A stretch of 64,000 bases of DNA from Colius striatus. Lineage: Eukaryota; Chordata; Aves; Coliiformes; Coliidae. Shown piece after piece: positions 28,301-39,722 of the stretch. The notes beneath the pieces are model-generated. The model ran no database searches, had not been told where the DNA came from, and saw only the letters and a list, made by a program, of their open reading frames with translations. The translations under genes were made by a program, and so were the position numbers. The stretch spans positions 22,390,850-22,454,849 of the forward strand of contig NC_084773.1 in NCBI RefSeq assembly GCF_028858725.1, given 5' to 3'. The first letter of the stretch is position 1, and each line of letters begins with the position of its first letter.

Positions 28301-31300
28301 CACACCACTCTCGCTGCCACCCAGGAAATCACTGGCTAATTACTATGTGATCCTTCAGCTTACTGAAATGTAGAAATACCTTTTTTTAAACTTTTGATTC
28401 TTATTTTTTTGTTTCTGTAAAAAACAACTACAGTATATCTACAATAATATATAATGTTATATATACGTTATATACTTAAAATTGTGTTATATACTTTAAA
28501 TATTTTAAAAGTACTTTTATGAACTACTTTTTAGGTTTTAGTTTTTAAAATTTTATTTTCAGCTAGCTAAATTTCAGAAAAGCTTTCTCTAGGCTTCTAA
28601 ATAAAAATGTCCTCAATCCCAGGAACATATATGGGATAAGAGATATACAGAATCTGCTGGAAGATTGCACAGAACTATCTGACCAAACTGGCCTTTTTAT
28701 GTCTCTGATGTTATTTCAACTGAGAAGCCTTCTGAAACTGTAGCATATCTACAGCTCACTAGGAGAAAACGGCAATTTCATTTCTCAAGTAGAAGTAAGA
28801 GCTATTTTAACTGTCCAATATTTTTAAGGAAAAACATTAAAATTAAGATGTTTACCTGGATATTTTTGGTTTAGACAGCAAAATAAATTAGAACTCTCTT
28901 CATCAGTGTGCTCACTTCCTCTCCCTTTTTTATTGTCCCTCAATTTCTGTTTTTTCTACTTCAGAGTGGGGCAGATTTTTTCTGGAATCTATGCTCCAAC
29001 AGATCAACAATATCATCACCAGCATGTGTTCTGGTGTATGTGGTTGACTTTTGTTATTCTAGTGAGGATATCACTAGCATGATAGAGATTAAATTTGTCA
29101 CTACAACTATATAATTGTTTCTTATTCTATTCCGTATTCTTTCTAGAACAACAAACTATAATGCAAGTGTAGTTCTAAATACCTAGAAAATGCTTGAAAA
29201 ACATCCCTTGCATAGCTATTTTCAGAGTAAAACTGACAATTTGATTATGCAAGATAACATTGGCTTGACAGCCTTTATCTTCTGCTTACAGAAGGGATAT
29301 GGCATTGGCAACGTACACTTACACACATAATTCTATGGCTGTGTATATTTGGACTGTGCTTGTTCATCCTCAGATTTACTGAAGCAACTGTTAGTACTAA
29401 TTGTTCCTTCGTAATAATTGTAAATGTAGTATACATGAAACACCTGTATTATAGTTCTTATAGTCAGCTCACAGATGGAAAGGTACTGCTTGCCACTCTT
29501 CACAGCCATCCAATTCCATTTTTATTAAGCTTAGGAAATACAGATGCTTACAAAAAGTACCTTATTTAGTTTAGAAAAACTTTATTGGGGTTTTTCAAAT
29601 ATAAACATAAGCTGAAGTTATTGCATCAGTCTTTAATACAGAGAGGTATCTGCAAATGTAGTTGCCTATGTATATTTTTTTCCACTATAGGTACATGTAT
29701 TTTTGCTGTTCTTAGTTTGGAACCTAACCAAACAAAAAATTGGGTTTAGCCAAACAAAACTGAAACAAGCTATATCAAAATTATCCTGGAATTTCTTGAA
29801 GAATCAGAACATGGTTAGTTCCAGATGTCTTTTTCTTTGTTTGTTTTCAATAGAGCATGGGAAAGCTAAACCATTCTGCTACTTCTAAACCAGTAATTTG
29901 GAAGAAAATGACATAGGCTTATTTGTGCTATACTTATTACAAAAGCTATGCTTTCTTGGTGCATTTTACTAGTTCAACAGACAAGTTAGCAGTCTGTGAG
30001 GTGGCTCAATGCTTTGACTCTTGCAAGAAAATTCAAAAACAAAGGAGATAATTTGGCATATTTTCACCAGTATTTAAAAAGTTGAAACAATATCTGAACA
30101 ACCATTAGTGCACTCAAGATATTAGTACTTTGGTGTAAACTACAGTAACTCCAGAGGTGGCACTACTGTCCACAGTTAACAACATACCATGGATACTTTT
30201 TTAGTCACATTCTCACTGAAAGTTATACAAAATGATGGAAAAACACTGATAATATTTAAAGACACATGACAGAAATTTTCACACATGCAGCATATCTGAA
30301 TAATAAACATCATAAATTATTACCATACGACAAGTTTCTATAGTGATTCCCTTTCAATTGGAATATAGTACTGCAATGATGCACTCCATCAGAAGGAAAA
30401 AAGTATGGCACTACTGGTTTCTTTTATACTCTGTTTAACACATAACTACTTATTTGAAAACAATGCATTTGTGCCAAAACACTGTTTTTTTGAAAAAACG
30501 TTCTATAATGTCAATGACTTAGCAGCCAAGACTTGTATGTGTCTGCCTAATGCTAAATAAATCTTATATACATTATAAAACATGTTACATTTTGATAACT
30601 TCATCAAATAATTTTATATTGTTAAGTTGTACCACTTACAACACTTGTAAATTGTGATTGCAAACAATAATCTAGTTTTTCATAAATGCCCCTATTTACG
30701 TGGTTCCACAGAATCTACAGGAATGAGTTCAGTGTAAGACTGATGATAATAATTGAATTCTATATGAGAATTTGAGACTATCACAGTAGTGTTTAATATC
30801 TGCAGGTGAGGTGGCAGAACTCAGGAAATTCACAAGAGGTCACAAAAACTGCATGATAAATGAGGTAAATATACAGGAGAGATGTAGATATAGTAGAGTC
30901 TTCTAATTAGCCATGCCCTTGGTTGACAGCGGAACAACCATGGTAAATCAATAAACTGCAAAAAGGGAGCATATTTTTTTAAATACACAATTTACAAGAG
31001 TGAGGGAAAAAAAATCTTTTGTCATTTTGTTTTGCAGCTAAGTTTCTACCTTGAACATCGTCATATACCTTCAGATCATCAGAATGGATAAATATGTGAT
31101 GCTTTGTTATGGTCATATCATGAGCCAGCAGTGTGCCCTCGTGGCCAAGAAGGCCAATGGCATCCTGGGGGCATCAAGAAGAGTGTGGCCAGCAGGTCAA
31201 GGGAGCTTCTTCTCCCCCTCTACTCTACCCTGGTGAGGCCTCATCTGGAGTCCTGTGTCCACTTCTGGGCTCCTCAGCTCAAGAGGGACAGAGAACTTCT

Positions 31301-34300
31301 GGAGAGAGTCCAGCACAGGGTCACCAAGATGATCAGGGGACTGGAACATCTTTCATATGAGCAAAGGCTGCGGGAACTGAGGCTGTTTAGTCTGGAGAAG
31401 AGGAGATTGAGGGGAGATCTTATTAACATTTACAAATATCTAAATGGTGGGTGTCAGGAGGTTGAGACATCTCTTTGTTCTGTTGTAGCTAGCAACAGGA
31501 CAAGGGGTGATGGGATGAAGCTGGAACACAAAAAGTTCCACTTAAACATAAGAAAAAACTATTTCAGTGTTTCAGTGAGGGAGCCCTGGCACAGGCTGCC
31601 CAGAGGGGTTGTGGAGGCTCCTTCCTTGGAGGTCAAGACCCACCTGGACACGTTCCTATGTGACCTGATATAGGTGAACCTGCTTCTGCAGGGGGGTTGG
31701 ACTAGATTATCTCTAAAGGTCCCTTCCAACCCCTACCATTCTGTGGTTCCATGATATCCAGTCAATTGCACCAAATTTGACTTCTTCAGCAAAAACAATG
31801 GGGGGGAGGAAAAAAAAGCAGTCCAAGAACATGCACCACTCTAAAAAAGTTATATCAGAGATTTGATAACCTAAGCTTATCAAAGGTTAACCTAAGCTAT
31901 CATTAATTAGATTCCCAGACAAGTTTAATCACAGTATTCTGAAAGCAGATGTCTTGTCTCAGATAATACAGTTTAGCATTTTATTAGTTTCACTTACAGG
32001 ACTAAACATTACATTGAGTATTCTAATCTGTTGTTAGAAGAAACATGACACCATGAAACATGTATCATCTTTAAAGCAACTGTTTTGGAAGCTATGCAAG
32101 CTAAAACCTAGCCCTCCAAAGTCAGTTATGACACATTTCTGTAATTCTGAAGTATATTTTTAAAATTTAGATATGCTTTAATTTGACTGGAGTCTCAAAC
32201 GAGAATTCATCTTCAACAGAGGAAGAAAGAAACAAATTAGGTCATGTTTTGTAGAAAACTTCAGCACACCACATTTTAAAGAGGCTTAACCAACAATTAT
32301 TTAAAAGTAACCACTAATACTGTTAGATCTAGTCAGAAAATACTACATATAGTATAAAACATAGCTCACCCCCCCCAATTTCCCTACAAAAAACACATCA
32401 AATGCACCTATTTTAAGAGACAGGGGAAAAAGAATCTACTTTAATACACTTAGTACTGTTTTCCTCCTGGAGCTCCCTAGCTGTATACTGTACAGACGTC
32501 AGTACTTACAGTGTCAAATTCCGCCTGCAGTCTTATTTACATTTTTTCCTCAGCAAACCTCTGAGGGCAAAACCATCTGGAGAAATGTGGCGGTCACTTT
32601 TAGTCAGATCACAGAGATTTTCATCCAGTCTCCATTATTGAGGATTCCAATCACAGAAAGCAGTCAGTATTGTTTTAAAATGCCCTTTCTTTGACCCTGT
32701 TTCTCTGAAGGTCAAGTGCACTATCATTCCCTGTAACCAAGGAAGCAGAATCAACGTGTTCCTGCTGTTTTGCCAGCTGCTGAAGGAGTTGGTCTAATAG
32801 TAAGATTAATTTCATCTGGGAAAGACAGTCCCAAGTTATCAAGCTTCCCCCTGTTCTTAAGCCCATTAACCTGCTCACTGTGAACTGTGAAAGAGCAAAA
32901 TGAAATCTGAGAAGAGTTTGCCCGTATCTTGCATTATTTTCAAATTAGCAAAATTCAAAGGAAAATCCCCCACATTCCCCATGGAGTATCTTAAGCCTTA
33001 AACAAATGTATTTAAAGGAACACAGACCTTTCTAAACTAGTCCAGGGCACTCAAATATGAAATAGTGTGATCAGTCTTAATAGACTTAAGAATTCATACA
33101 GTGAGTTCATGTCACATGTGATTAACTGGTTTAAACTCGGTAACAAAATACTCCTATGAGGCTGTAGTGAAGGCTGTCAAATAGGCGAAAAAAGAAAATA
33201 TCTTTAAATTCTTAGAAAGTGAAATCATGTTGACGTGTTAAGTTTGGGGGAAAAAAAATGGCCATATACTTCACAAGTTTTCAAATAGTAAACTTGAATG
33301 CAACAGACTTCCACTACACAGGTTTATGCAACAAATGCATGGCCTAGGTATCTAAGTAGTATTGGTATTTTCTGTTAACTTCAGAGACTCCTAGTTTTAG
33401 CACAGAAATGTGCTCACTATTGAAATTAGGCTCTTTACTTGATAGAAAATATAATTATTCATTGTACAACTCTCTTGAAAATAATGTAAGTAAATGATTA
33501 CTGTAACTACAGGAGCATATCTATAACATGGGTATAATGTAAATGCAATTGCTATTTAGTGTGGGGTAAAGTATTCTACACAAAATACGTGAGAAAACCA
33601 AATGAGTGACCTTCTCACTCTAGGCTTTCATTTGTACAATTCATTCAGGAAAAACATTTATGATTAGCAGCTGTCTTTCCTGGAACAAAAACCAAGTCCT
33701 GATTATAATAAAACTTTATCACTACTTAACCATCTGTTTAGAAGTAGACCTCCCAACACGAAAGTTTGGAACAGCTGCATTGTAAAGGAAGGTACAATCC
33801 TCGCAACAATTAATCAGATGTGATATAAAAACATAAAAGAATAAAAAAATAAGACTAAAAGCAGCTTGTTTTCTGAACCAAAAGAAAAGCTAGCAAAGTA
33901 AAATAAATTTGAAATAAAATAGAAAACCTATCCATTATAGTGTACCAATGTAGTACTATGTTAGCACACTATATTTGACAGATTTCATAGTACTATGTAG
34001 TTAGTACACATATGCAGTTAGTTTAGCTTTCCTAGTACTAATGTAGTAACTACTAATGATAGAACTACTACTAATGATACTAACTACTAACGTAGTTAAC
34101 AACATTGTCACAGCTGCTTATGTCACCCACAAAATCTAAAAGTTTTCAGCAAGAAATATAAAATATGAAAAATGCCTCTTTAAATAAAGGTCATGTTAGA
34201 TTTGTAGTGCCTGGTGATTTTTTTTTTTTTATGGCACTTTCTGAAGTACTATATACTGCACAGAAATACTACAGGTACAAAGGCTTTCACTTTTATGTTT

Positions 34301-37300
34301 ATAGGACATCAACTATGCTACCATAATAAACATCCACAGCAAACCAGAATTAGTATTTTATAACTTTAAAAGAGTTTCTGATATTTCAACAGTGACTTTA
34401 TTATAGAACAATGCTTAGAAGAATATATATTATGTTTAATGTAACAGAGGACCTCTTAATGAAATATCCTGAAATTACTGTACCTAGAAATTTTAATGGG
34501 AAAACACAATTCAGAAATTAGTTCAGATCTCTATCATTCTACTTATTTTTGTTGCTGTATGTGTTTCACTTATTAGAAATGTCATTGTAAGAATGTCTGT
34601 TAACTCTCTGGTGTATGCTTGCAGAAGATTGGGACCATATCTTGTACTGGAATTTTTGCCAACATGTACAAGGGCTGTGAAATTCAGTCCATTTGAACTG
34701 GAGGGAAAAGGCAAAGGGGTAAAGGGGAAAAAGCAAATTGGTACTAAATGTAGTTTTATGAGTGAAGACAACTCCACATATCTCAAAGCAGTTTTCAGAA
34801 TCATGACATTAACCAATCCTACCTGGTAGAGATTAAAAACATTTTGTGCTTAACTACTATGTGATTTCCTTAAAAGTCCATGAGGATGCAACTGATATTT
34901 TCATTTTATCACTCACATTGCAGACTTTACTTATACATAGGCAGAATGAGAGAACAAAACAGTTTCATGAAGCACGCCAAATGTACTTCTGGTGTACCAC
35001 TGGAAGAGAGATGCTGAAGAAAAGTTGCACGGCATGGAGAATTACCTGCTTTGGACCAATCTGCAGAGGACTGCATTTGCCTCGACTCTCAAACCAAAAA
35101 GTATAATTAGCAATCATTTAATATGCTGAAGTGTAAATAATTAATAATGACTTGCATTAAATGACACAGGATCTGCACAAAACTCGAGAAATAGAAAAAT
35201 ACACTCAGAAACCTATGTATCTGCTGTCTTGCCTCTTTCATCATTAAACTAAAAACAGGTATTTGGCAGTTCGAAGTCTGGTAAAAGTAAATTTTGCTTC
35301 TTCCGTTTCACTTACCCATTTTTTACCATTTTATATATATGTTAAAAGTTATATATAAAAATTCACATATTCATACTTACTTTTCCTGGTTTTTTTATTC
35401 CAGTAAAGTAGTTCACATTCTACATTTTAGTTGCCATCATATTAAATTCTTATGGTATCTATATATACATAAAATATATATCTATACCTAAAATTGTCAG
35501 TTTGAAGCTAAGCTTCTCTAGACATTTCTTTTTATGTCCTTTGATATAAGTAAGGTTTCTTCATAGCCATATAGCCAAGTCACTTAGTATTCACTAAACT
35601 GACTTGTGTACATACACATCTATCTTCTCAGTGTCTTCAGGCATGGTGACTTCACCACCTCCCTGGGCAGCCCGTACCAATGCGTCATCACCCTAACTTG
35701 AATATACTGGTCAGTTCTCACTAAGCATAAACCAATTCCAGAGATATTAATAGAAAAGATAATAGAAACTAAAGGAGGGCAGAGTTAAGGAATCACAGAC
35801 CAAATATGTTCAACTGCATCAAGAAATTTGAACTATTTTTTTGCAAGTTTTCTCTCATAAAAGAGTTAAAGAATTTCAATGAAAAATATGGTACCAAGTT
35901 TTACACCATAAAACCTGCTACAATTCAAATCAAATCAGACTTATTTTTCTGTAAGTATTTTTCCTAAAGAACTTCTCTAGCTATTGATTAAAATAGGCTT
36001 TTATAAAAACATACATATTGCCTGGAAATATCCAAATATATTTCTTTTACAGACACAAAAAAAGTTTCAGTTCAGTGATGTTCTCTGGAATAAACTGTCC
36101 TGACAACTTGGGTTCTTTGTAGAACAACAGATAAAGTTCAGATCACTACAGAAGCATTCACCTATATTTTAACTGCCCTACAACAGGATGCTGCTGCAAG
36201 GTCTTGTATGAGACACATGACAACAACAGTCATGGAAGAAGTTGCAATTTTCAGCATATCTGCAGTCTGAAAAACTCAGATTACATCTTAATGCAGCACC
36301 CCAACATCTATATTACACCAGTGGCTATGCCACATTTGGTAACATTATGGAATTCAGAGTCTGCCAAACTGTATACGCAATTTAGGATCCCATTACTCCA
36401 ATATTCACTTTGTATGAGATACTTCTCAGGCTGATGGCATGTCTAAGTTTTATCCAATTAACAGTAACTTGAGAAAAGCCGTATTTGAACTAAAATTGAA
36501 AAGACTCATTATTAAAAATTCACCTTGAAAATTCATCCAGAAATGAGAAAACGGTCAATGATAATAACAAAATGTTAAAGATAAATGACCTTATTTCTCA
36601 CTTCCTTAATTCTTACAACAAAGAAAAAACTTATTCCTTGAGAACAGAAGTGTTTTTACTCTTCTTTTTCAGCACACTGTGCTTTGTCTGGACTTAAACC
36701 TAAATTGCTGAGCTACTTTTGATGTAGTTTGTCAAAGAGATCCAAAGAGGAACAAGAAAATACTGTATGTGATAAAGAAACCTTGCATTTTTTTAATCCC
36801 ATGGTAAAACATATTTTTAAAAAGGCTTAATATTTTGATAGGTTTTTATCAGGGCACCGAAAGTAACTGAAATCCTCCAGCAATGCAACTGACATAAACA
36901 AGATCCCAGTATGCAGAGGGCTGAATAGAATCATCTCCCTCCGTAGCCACTGACAGAGAAAAAAAGTGTACTGGGAATTAGTATGTGGCTGTCATGGAAC
37001 TAGCCATGTTTCCCTAGAAGAGGAAGTTTTATCTACTGCTAAACGTTCTTCCTGGTCACATCAGAGCTAATGTTGGAAAGACAAAATAGCCCTTACTCCT
37101 CCCCACACTGACAGTCCTGTTTAAAAACTCTTCATTAAAAACTAAGGCACTGCACAGGAAATACATCTATATTTCATGACCAAATACATTTTTCTTGAAC
37201 AATATGCAAATCAAATCTAAGTTGGCACTGAGACTGAACTTGAGCCACTGATTGTGGCACAGTGACAGTAGTAAACAATACTTGAGAGAAGCAGTGTTAC

Positions 37301-39698
37301 TTCTTTTTGTATTAAGGCTAAAGTATTTCTGTGCTTTTCAAAAGCTGCTCAGTATGTGGATGAATTGCTGAAATTCCCTCTGAATCCCCTAGCTGTTCTC
37401 TGCACCCCAACTTCAGAAACTCTAAGTAAAAGGAACTGCTGACACTAAAAGTGGAACTTTCTCAACCAATCTGCTCAGAAATAGTTTGAAAAATGCAGCA
37501 AGAAACACTGCTATAAAGCAGAAGCAAATGCAGTGAGAGCATTTGAAACCATAACAAGAACAACTTTACAAAGTCCCAAAAAAAGAGTAGGTACAATAAT
37601 ACATGCAATACTGGAGTGCACTCAGTTAACTTATATGACACAGTCACAGTTTCATGGAAAACAAAGCTGATAAACTATTGCTCAAGAAAAAAACCCCGAC
37701 ACATGGCCTACTTACATGGCAGTCTGATTTGGTTCTTGATATCATAGCTTTCAATAAACCCATGCACTAGGTATGTGGTAATTAGGTTGAAAAAATGATG
37801 CAGATAAGAGATAAACCTGCCAGTTACTTACATTAAGTTATCCCGTTTTCAACTTGCCTTTCATAATTTGTAACTTAAGATTCAGTGCATAATTAACAAA
37901 TCTCTCTTTCCACTTAATTTTCATCAATGAAAGACATGCTGAAAAAGCCTCTCATTTTTAAGGTCAGTGTCAAGTTTAATGCTACATTTTCTCTGACAAA
38001 CAGTGAGTACAAACATGGAACTGTATCATACCTCAAGAAAACTAGTAATGTATTTTGCTTGTATTAAAAACCACATCTGACTGAAGACAGAAATAGCAGG
38101 CAGCCAGCCATTCATAAAGAAATGGTTTAACATTAACATGGTCATAGCATTAGTTAACTCTTAATGAGATACTGCTGCTTATAACATTTTTCTCCATGAA
38201 CAATTTTTCATGGTGTTATGCAGTGGACAGGCATATAATTTAAGGAGGTGAATACTATAAAGAGATGAAGCCCTCTATTTACCCACCGGCCAGGAAGAAA
38301 TCACAGAGCTTCATACACTCTTGAGATGGAGCGATCTCTCCAGTGGCAAGATACAACCATCACACTATGTTACCACGGTGCATTTCCTGCACGAGGAATT
38401 ACAAATGTCACATATTTTATGTGCCTTAGATGTGATTACAGCACTCAAGTTCTACCAAAATAGTATAAGGTTTGCCAGTATTCCCACTGTAGGTCTATTT
38501 CCAAGTTTGCTTGGAAGTGTTTCTAAAAAATGCAGCTTGCCAAATTGATACCTGGTATTGCAAACCTGAGGGAAAATTTGCTTGTCGGTTTTCAGTGTGA
38601 AATTTTTTTGAAACTACTCCTTAGATGTTATTTCCAGGATATTCAGTAGGCCATTTTCCACACTACTTAAAAGAAACAAATTTTTTTTAGAAAAGAATTG
38701 CTCTAAGGATAAAATGTCAAATTGATTTCTGAAAGCACAATGACACACATATCTCCTTCAAATGTAGAGCTTCTTTTGAACTAAAAATACTTTTTTAATA
38801 TTCAAGTGTTATCTTAGTTTAATAGGTCAGAACACCCCCCCTCCCCAAACTAATGTCTGAAAAGTGGCCTTGTCTATAGAGGTCTCAGACTACTGCCCTT
38901 CATTATTTTTACTTACATAATCCTGTGATAAATCATAGTAAATTTGAAGGATATGAAAGCAAATAATTTTAAACAGACAAAAATTCTATTTTATTTTTTG
39001 ACTGAAGTTAGAAAACTGAAGGAGATAAAGACATTCTTTTATATGGCCATGATCACATGCAGATTCAGTGTTTAGGAGTTGATCTGTACGTTTTAGCTGT
39101 TGAGCATCCAGGCTTCTGTGAATATACATCAGGATAAGACATAACTGAATATCACTTTAAGTAGATTTTTTACTATTTTGTTTGTGTAGGCAGAAAATAT
39201 AAAGTCTTATTTAAATTAATCATCCCACTGTAAATTCAATATAGTGCATCAGTAAAACAAGTTCAAACATGGTTCTGGATTTAAATGACAACTCAAGAGA
39301 TGACCAGAAACTTTTCATGTCCAAAATGGTCAAGATGATCAAATGGCCAGAATTTTTGTTGTATTAATCTTTTAAACAATCTATAATACAACCAAGTTTC
39401 TGTATAGTTCATGTTGATTTTCCTACTTGCATTCTTAATATGGGGGCCACCAGAATGAAGCCAAGTAGACAAACTACATACTGGTGTCACTGTTTTCTTG
39501 TTTGTCCCCAAGTGTAAAGCAATACAGTTCTATAAAGATTTTCTGTTCCATTTTTGCTTAACTGTAAACATCAAGGACTCCCTAATATGTTTTTCATTTC
39601 AAAAGCTCATATACCGACTGTTGTGATCTGTCACTCACCTCAGCCACCTGCTGAGTCTCCACTACCTGCTGAGCCAGCACCTCCATATTGGTTGCCAT
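10151..39698 (-). CDS. NR2C2: NR2C2, orphan nuclear receptor TR4 (complete coding sequence, 14 coding exons)
   Basis: A nuclear transcription factor that binds AGGTCA direct repeats as homodimer or with NR2C1. Joined exons give 629 codons plus stop; starting at the internal MTSPSQRIQ would give 596, exactly the human length. Order: glutamine-rich N-terminal region (exons at 39639, 27960, 24324); two-zinc-finger DNA-binding domain split between exons at 23596 and 22393, with P-box [10 protein letters not shown] and second finger through [11 protein letters not shown]; hinge with PSNCAAS-like PTNCAAS and [12 protein letters not shown]; ligand-binding domain from [15 protein letters not shown] to the end; AF-2 region [20 protein letters not shown]4 rather than TR2 (NR2C1) is chosen from the N-terminus ([27 protein letters not shown]) and [13 protein letters not shown]. 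All phases agree. One intron uses a GC donor. The first exon adds 33 residues ahead of the usual start. Confidence 0.97.
12426..12531 (-). CDS. NR2C2: NR2C2 coding exon 13, ligand-binding domain
   Basis: [20 protein letters not shown] (first base from the preceding exon), then [15 protein letters not shown]. Acceptor TTCTTTAG, donor AG|GTATTT. Confidence 0.96.
13959..14096 (-). CDS. NR2C2: NR2C2 coding exon 12, ligand-binding domain
   Basis: [20 protein letters not shown], then [20 protein letters not shown] and VLFSP. Acceptor TTTGTAG, donor G|GTAAGG. Confidence 0.97.
14464..14603 (-). CDS. NR2C2: NR2C2 coding exon 11, ligand-binding domain
   Basis: [20 protein letters not shown], then [20 protein letters not shown] and QNNIQE. 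Donor G|GTATGT. Confidence 0.98.
15115..15236 (-). CDS. NR2C2: NR2C2 coding exon 10, ligand-binding domain start
   Basis: [20 protein letters not shown], then [20 protein letters not shown]. Acceptor TTTTTTGCAG, donor GG|GTAAAT. Confidence 0.97.
16180..16357 (-). CDS. NR2C2: NR2C2 coding exon 9 (GC splice donor)
   Basis: [20 protein letters not shown], then [20 protein letters not shown] and TDTHVTFK. The boundary AAG|GCATGT is a GC donor. Only this cut joins K to [10 protein letters not shown] of the next exon in frame, matching the family. Confidence 0.95.
16711..17075. mobile_element. Possible degraded avian LTR (endogenous retrovirus type)
   Basis: The stretch looks unlike the surrounding AT-rich intron. 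It contains phrases that I associate with an avian LTR family, such as ATAAGAGAGAATGGTCCCTGG and GGTCCTTAATTAAGATAACA. No internal retroviral genes are seen, so a solo LTR or fragment is likely. It lies in the NR2C2 intron between exons 8 and 9. Ends are uncertain and family assignment is from memory. Confidence 0.35.
17429..17472 (-). mobile_element. CR1 LINE 3'-end fragment
   Basis: CATAGAATCATAGAATGGTA, then GGGTTGGAAGGGACCTTTAG: the terminal segment of avian CR1, heavily 5'-truncated, inverted relative to the plus strand. In an NR2C2 intron. Confidence 0.85.
17937..18070 (-). CDS. NR2C2: NR2C2 coding exon 8
   Basis: [20 protein letters not shown], then [20 protein letters not shown] and SEITR. 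Acceptor TTTTTAG, donor CG|GTATGT. Confidence 0.97.
18486..18579 (-). CDS. NR2C2: NR2C2 coding exon 7
   Basis: [20 protein letters not shown], then [11 protein letters not shown]. Acceptor GAACAG, donor AAG|GTATTC. Confidence 0.96.
20207..20354 (-). CDS. NR2C2: NR2C2 coding exon 6, hinge
   Basis: [20 protein letters not shown], then [20 protein letters not shown] and FVADKDGTR. Acceptor ACATAG, donor CG|GTGAGT. Confidence 0.97.
21172..21240 (-). mobile_element. CR1 LINE 3'-end fragment
   Basis: Same CR1 tail as at 17429, followed by ATCATCTAGTCCAACCCCC. About 69 bases, 5'-truncated, in the NR2C2 intron between exons 5 and 6. Confidence 0.88.
22393..22572 (-). CDS. NR2C2: NR2C2 coding exon 5, main DNA-binding domain
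   Basis: Starts [18 protein letters not shown] (P-box), continues [18 protein letters not shown] and [20 protein letters not shown]. The remaining six zinc-binding cysteines are present. Donor T|GTGAGT. Confidence 0.98.
23596..23698 (-). CDS. NR2C2: NR2C2 coding exon 4, start of DNA-binding domain
   Basis: [20 protein letters not shown], then [13 protein letters not shown] with the first two zinc ligands of finger 1. Donor CAG|GTAAG splits a glycine codon. Confidence 0.97.
24324..24524 (-). CDS. NR2C2: NR2C2 coding exon 3
   Basis: 67 codons, phase 0 at both ends. [18 protein letters not shown], then [18 protein letters not shown] and [14 protein letters not shown]: the TR4 N-terminal domain. 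Confidence 0.97.
24950..25805 (-). mobile_element. CR1 LINE fragment, about 850 bp, minus orientation
   Basis: From the CR1 tail (CATAGACTATCTTGAATAGG, AATCCAACTCCCTGCTCC) through the conserved 3' part of ORF2 read in reverse (CTGAACTTCCTCTGAAGCAG; CAGCCACTCCTCATAAG; TTGGTTGCTCTCCTCTGGAC) to a more 5' section ending near CCAGATCACTTATAAA. The element is diverged with broken frames. In the NR2C2 intron between exons 2 and 3. Confidence 0.88.
27960..28070 (-). CDS. NR2C2: NR2C2 coding exon 2
   Basis: Acceptor TTTACAG, donor CAG|GTATAA. 37 codons. It contains the start used in the standard protein, [20 protein letters not shown], at codon 14 of the exon. Confidence 0.95.
31085..31757 (+). mobile_element. 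CR1 LINE, 3' part of ORF2 plus 3' end
   Basis: Plus-oriented CR1, about 670 bp. Frame 31104–31673 reads the reverse-transcriptase C-terminal region: [75 protein letters not shown] and [17 protein letters not shown]. The upstream part ([15 protein letters not shown]) is in another frame, so one frameshift lies near 31170. It ends in GGTCCCTTCCAACCCCTACC, then the tail repeat. 5'-truncated and dead. Confidence 0.95.
33940..34105. repeat. Low-complexity TAGT/TACTA-rich tract
   Basis: Repeated GTAGTTAGTAC, CTACTAATGAT and TAACTACTAA words, imperfect. Probably a decayed simple repeat in an NR2C2 intron. Confidence 0.5.
35625..35705 (-). mobile_element. CR1 LINE fragment, minus orientation
   Basis: GTCTTCAGGCATGGTGACTT, then CACCACCTCCCTGGGCAGCC: the reverse complement of the CR1 ORF2 WNRLPREVV region. 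About 80 bases. Confidence 0.7.
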
Positions 39699-39722
39699 GG
39701 TGAAACAAGATCATTAGAGAAC
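39639..39722 (-). CDS. NR2C2: NR2C2 first coding exon (5' UTR bases 39699–39722, ATG at 39698)
   Basis: Acceptor AAACAG at 39723 onward; donor GAG|GTGAGT at 39638. ATG at 39698–39696 is in a strong context, TTTCACCATGG. It encodes [20 protein letters not shown], joined in phase 0 to [13 protein letters not shown] and the usual MTSPS start. Confidence 0.82.

Larger units (their letters stand above)
28071..39638. other. NR2C2: NR2C2 intron 1 of the coding region, about 11.6 kb
   Basis: Holds the CR1 pieces listed at 31085 and 35625, a TAGT/TACTA-rich patch at 33940–34100 and other AT-rich sequence. I found no further exon or RNA gene. Confidence 0.6.

Noticed and set aside
31104-31673. 189-codon gene on the plus strand
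   Set aside because: It is the C-terminal part of CR1 reverse transcriptase in a truncated, frameshifted element.
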